This document shows positions 34,650 to 37,562 of a stretch of DNA of 37,562 bases, piece after piece. The position numbers were made by a program, and so were the translations under genes. This DNA comes from Lachnospiraceae bacterium (GTDB lineage Bacteria > Bacillota > Clostridia > Lachnospirales > Lachnospiraceae), in NCBI GenBank assembly GCA_024680055.1, contig JAILCP010000003.1:1-37562 (forward strand). Reading direction: 5' to 3'. Numbering within the stretch: the first letter of the stretch is position 1; every line of letters begins with the position of its first letter. The notes below the pieces were generated by a model. That model was not told the DNA's origin. It saw only the letters and a program-made list of their open reading frames with translations, and ran no database searches.

Positions 34650-36872
34650 CTACTCTCTTATGCTCTTTAAACTATCGCTCATATTCACACGTTTTACCTT
34701 TCTACTCAGCATTCCAAGGGAAATTCCATAGGCCAAAACAATTCCTCCCACAAATATGAGAAGTCCCTCACGGCTGATAAATGCAGGAACCTGGGCCTGG
34801 AATGTGGCGGTGGAATAATCAAAATATGCATAGGTAATGTAATAACCAAACACCAATGCCAGAACAATTCCAATAGGCACCAAAACATGATAAATGTGAA
34901 TGGTAATACGATTAATCTCTCTATCCTTATAGCCCAACACCTTTAGCATGGATATGGTAACGGCGTTTTCTTCAATCAGCATATTTACCATAAGGTAAAT
35001 ACAAACCACACAAATCACCGCGCCAAAAATCACCATGAGATAAATCAAGCCTTTCATTCCGGAAATGACGTTCTGAATCATGTCCTTCATGGTCTGTTTT
35101 TTAATGGTGGTATTCACCAGATCCTCATCAAGCTCCAGTTTTTGGTCAGCCATGATCACGTTGTACATGCCCTCATCTATATCAAGCAATTCTTCCACCG
35201 TTTCTCTGTCGGAATAAATCACTGACTGCGCTTTGTTATTGATGATGCCGTCAATTTTTATCTTGTACCTTTTTAGCGAAGTGGTATCCATCACCGTAAA
35301 GGTGTCACCTTTTTTCACCCCAAAAATAGCAGACGCCATGGAGGAAATGTAATATTTTCCGTGAAGATCGGCTTTTTTCCCTCCTGTAGTCTTTATATTT
35401 ACGTACCGGGTGTCATCCTCAAGCCCCATAAGCATTACGTTGTTCTCGCTGTTTTTCACCTCAAAGGTGGTTGACAGTGCCTTTTCTCCACCATTGTCCT
35501 TATCATCAGTAAGATTGTTGAGAACATATTCATATTTGAAGGTTCCGATTTCATCGATAATATTGTCCTCATAGTTCTGACAGGAATCATTCATCATCAA
35601 TCCCACAGCCATAATCAATCCGCTGACAAGAATTCCAAGAATGGCCACCATGGTTCTTCCGAAGTTGTTAAAAAGAGCTCGGATACGGAACTTCCGCTTA
35701 AAATTCATATTACTTTTTACCAGCATATGACTTTCTTTCCCTCTGATGCTGCGCCCACTGAGCATATCCGTAACGTTCATTCTCAGCATTTTAAATACGG
35801 TCCACATGGCGGTAATCACGTAGCATACCACCGGAAGCACCATGGCCGGTAAAATATTTAATGGATTGATACTATAGTGAATTGGCAATTCCTCCAACTT
35901 AAAGAAAAATGCCTTGGACATAGGTTCCACCAGGCCATAGGAAATAACCAGGCCCAAAACCTCGCCCACAATTCCCGGAATCAAAGCATACCAGGTATAG
36001 TGGAGAGCTATCTCACTTTTTCGATAACCAAGTGCCGTTAAAGTTCCGATATGCTTTTTCTCAGATCTGACCTTTCTTCCAAGCACTACTGCAATCACTG
36101 CAATCACCAGTACCAGCAACGCCGGTAAAATGGCTCCGGTTATCAACTCATACTGAATAATGGTGTTCTTTGGAGTGGAAATTCGATGGTTGGTCTCTGC
36201 GGTCATATACGAAAGGGTGGTATATTCCTTATCCAGGTGCTTACGAAACGCTTCCCGGTTGTCCTTTTCATAGGTCACAGAATAATAAAAGCTGCTATCC
36301 TCAAGGTCGTCCATTTCTCCCCTAGCCACAAAACCGATTCCGAATTCCTCTGCCCGATGAAAGCTGTCTGACTGATTTTCTATCATATATAGGTAATCCG
36401 GGCGCTCTGCAAATCCCACTACCCGGTATTTTTTCCCATTCAGCTTCACCTTATCACCGATTTCAATGTGATTGGCATCTGCGAAACATTTTGAGAGAGA
36501 AATCTCATCTTTTTCCTTTGGGGCATTTCCTTTTACCACAAGGGCCTTATTAATCTTGTCCGTAAAAGTAAAAAGTCGAAGAGTGTAATCCTTTTCTTCC
36601 GTATCAAAAAATCGTTGTTTTTCAATGGAGACATGATAGTCTTCCTGCATTTCTCCAATATCCTCCTTGGAAATTGGCATCAAGGTGGTAAACTGTCCGT
36701 CCTCCACCTGATTTTTATCAAACAGGTCATTTACAAACTGTTGCTCACACAATACTGCAGATGAGAATAAAAGGTACATCAACACTGTGACACAGGTTAA
36801 AAAACCCAGGCAGATGTAAAAGGCCAGACTGTTTTTAAAGTTTCTTTTGTATCTATGGTTTAGCTTTTTCAT
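34650..36872 (-). CDS. FtsX/MacB-type ABC transporter permease
   Basis: 740 residues. TM1 is near residues 17-40, followed by an extracellular domain of about 200 residues, three TM helices (about 245-375), a short cytoplasmic link, TM5 near 415-435 (FGRTMVAILGILVSG), a second extracellular domain of about 180 residues, and three C-terminal TM helices (about 620-730). This two-FtsX-domain layout is that of long ABC permeases in Gram-positives. It overlaps the ATPase gene by ATGA and lies seven bases before the ligase gene, so it belongs to the NRPS operon. It probably exports the product or protects against it. Substrate unknown. Confidence 0.9.
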   Translation of the reverse strand: MKKLNHRYKRNFKNSLAFYICLGFLTCVTVLMYLLFSSAVLCEQQFVNDLFDKNQVEDGQFTTLMPISKEDIGEMQEDYHVSIEKQRFFDTEEKDYTLRLFTFTDKINKALVVKGNAPKEKDEISLSKCFADANHIEIGDKVKLNGKKYRVVGFAERPDYLYMIENQSDSFHRAEEFGIGFVARGEMDDLEDSSFYYSVTYEKDNREAFRKHLDKEYTTLSYMTAETNHRISTPKNTIIQYELITGAILPALLVLVIAVIAVVLGRKVRSEKKHIGTLTALGYRKSEIALHYTWYALIPGIVGEVLGLVISYGLVEPMSKAFFFKLEELPIHYSINPLNILPAMVLPVVCYVITAMWTVFKMLRMNVTDMLSGRSIRGKESHMLVKSNMNFKRKFRIRALFNNFGRTMVAILGILVSGLIMAVGLMMNDSCQNYEDNIIDEIGTFKYEYVLNNLTDDKDNGGEKALSTTFEVKNSENNVMLMGLEDDTRYVNIKTTGGKKADLHGKYYISSMASAIFGVKKGDTFTVMDTTSLKRYKIKIDGIINNKAQSVIYSDRETVEELLDIDEGMYNVIMADQKLELDEDLVNTTIKKQTMKDMIQNVISGMKGLIYLMVIFGAVICVVCIYLMVNMLIEENAVTISMLKVLGYKDREINRITIHIYHVLVPIGIVLALVFGYYITYAYFDYSTATFQAQVPAFISREGLLIFVGGIVLAYGISLGMLSRKVKRVNMSDSLKSIRE

Positions 36873-37562
36873 ACTTCGATCATCTCCGCTGAAATCTTAT
36901 TTTGGTTTTTCTCGTTTAATACCACCTTGCCATCTTTGATTCGAATAATCCGATCCGCCATAAGACGAATATCTTCGTTATGGGTAATAATAATAATGGT
37001 GGTCTTAAATTCCTTGTTTACTTTTTCAATATACTTCAGCACCGCTGCAGAAGACTTGGAATCCAGGGCTCCTGTCAACTCATCGCAAAGAAGAATCTTT
37101 GGATTTTTAATCAACGCTCTTCCTATGGCAGTTCTTTGCTGTTGTCCTCCGGACAACTCTCTTGGAAAACGATATTTATACTCTTCAATTCCAAGCGCCT
37201 TCATAATCTCTGTAGCATCCAGTGCCTTGTTTGAAATATCCGAAACCACTTCAATGTTTTCCCTAACTGTCAAATCCGGAATCAGGTTGTAAAACTGAAA
37301 TACAAAACCAACGTCACTTCGTCGATACTCGGTGAGTTGCTTGGCGCTCAGGCCGGTGATTTCTTTTCCGTCGATTTTTACACTTCCATCATCCAGATGG
37401 TCCAGTCCACCTAAAATATTGAGCAAGGTACTTTTACCGGAACCGGATGGACCCAAAATAACGCATACCTCACCTTTTTCAATTTCCAGCTCCGCAGAAT
37501 TTAAGGCGTACACTGTTGCGTCGCCTTTGCCGTATTTTTTTACCGCATTCTTTACTTCTATA
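36869..37562 (-). CDS. ABC transporter ATP-binding protein, 5' end outside window
   Basis: The reading frame is open to the right edge (IEVKNAVKKYGKGDATVYAL... is in frame before any clear start), so the N-terminus is missing. Visible motifs: Walker A GPSGSGKST, Q-loop VFQFYN, signature LSGGQQQR, Walker B ILLCDE followed by LTGALD (usually DEPTGALD, Pro to Leu), and the switch His in ITHN. It is of the MacB/LolD type that pairs with FtsX-like permeases. The 3' end overlaps the permease start by ATGA. Because it is cut, the first gene and promoter of the operon are not in view. Confidence 0.93.
   Translation of the reverse strand, partial: IEVKNAVKKYGKGDATVYALNSAELEIEKGEVCVILGPSGSGKSTLLNILGGLDHLDDGSVKIDGKEITGLSAKQLTEYRRSDVGFVFQFYNLIPDLTVRENIEVVSDISNKALDATEIMKALGIEEYKYRFPRELSGGQQQRTAIGRALIKNPKILLCDELTGALDSKSSAAVLKYIEKVNKEFKTTIIIITHNEDIRLMADRIIRIKDGKVVLNEKNQNKISAEMIEV

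Larger units (their letters stand above)
24565..37562 (-). other. Predicted aryl-capped NRPS biosynthetic operon (right end open)
   Basis: Nine minus-strand genes with gaps of 15 bases or less or overlaps: ATPase, permease, aryl-AMP ligase, Cy-like protein, NRPS, two condensation-like proteins, type II thioesterase, PPTase. No internal terminator or promoter was recognised. The right boundary is not visible. No aryl-acid synthesis gene is present in the window; it may lie upstream or elsewhere. Confidence 0.85.

Noticed and set aside
24565-37562. Assignment as a known siderophore cluster (pyochelin, yersiniabactin, vibriobactin)
   Set aside because: Domain logic is similar, but the second NRPS, reductase, methyltransferase, uptake and aryl-acid genes of those clusters are not seen, and the pocket and Cy motifs differ.

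Overview
The window looks like a chromosomal segment of a low-GC anaerobic Firmicute, most likely a Lachnospiraceae (Butyrivibrio/Roseburia-like). This is inferred from the pyruvate formate-lyase pair with a Crp/Fnr neighbour, the NhaC-type antiporter, the chemotaxis and c-di-GMP proteins, and A+T-rich intergenic DNA with strong Shine-Dalgarno sites. No rRNA, tRNA, transposase or cas gene was seen.

Layout, left to right. 1-2.5 kb: 3'-truncated chemoreceptor and a PilZ protein (minus strand). 2.6-6.6 kb: crp/fnr-type regulator, pflB and pflA (minus), with a perfect TTGAT-N4-ATCAA box at about -41.5 of the pflB promoter. 6.8-11.2 kb: nitroreductase, histidine kinase, response regulator and a HlyD/MacA-like adaptor (minus). 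11.2-11.9 kb: a non-coding gap with a 20-bp perfect inverted repeat and seven tandem 51-bp hairpin units. 11.9-17.0 kb: NhaC antiporter (+), degenerate-GGDEF/EAL protein (-) and membrane alpha/beta hydrolase (+). 17.0-20.1 kb: a MATE - RsmH-like - Tag operon (minus). 20.2-21.1 kb: eight tandem units of about 116 bp, each with two hairpins, directly upstream of the MATE promoter. 21.2-24.5 kb: a hybrid sensor kinase with its own promoter and terminator.

24.6-37.6 kb is the most interesting part: one tightly packed minus-strand operon running off the right edge. In transcription order it encodes an ABC ATPase, an FtsX-type permease, a DhbE/EntE-like aryl-AMP ligase, a stand-alone heterocyclization (Cy)-like protein, a four-domain NRPS (carrier-Cy-A-PCP), two further condensation-superfamily proteins, a type II thioesterase and an Sfp-type phosphopantetheinyl transferase. 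The arrangement resembles the pyochelin/yersiniabactin/vibriobactin logic: an aryl acid is activated, loaded on the N-terminal carrier, joined to a Cys/Ser/Thr-like residue and possibly cyclised to an aryl-thiazoline or -oxazoline. Here the system is very small, sits in an apparent anaerobe, and has altered motifs in the ligase pocket, in the Cy domains and in the A-domain code. I predict an undescribed small aryl-capped product exported, or resisted, through the co-transcribed ABC transporter. The product and its function are inference.
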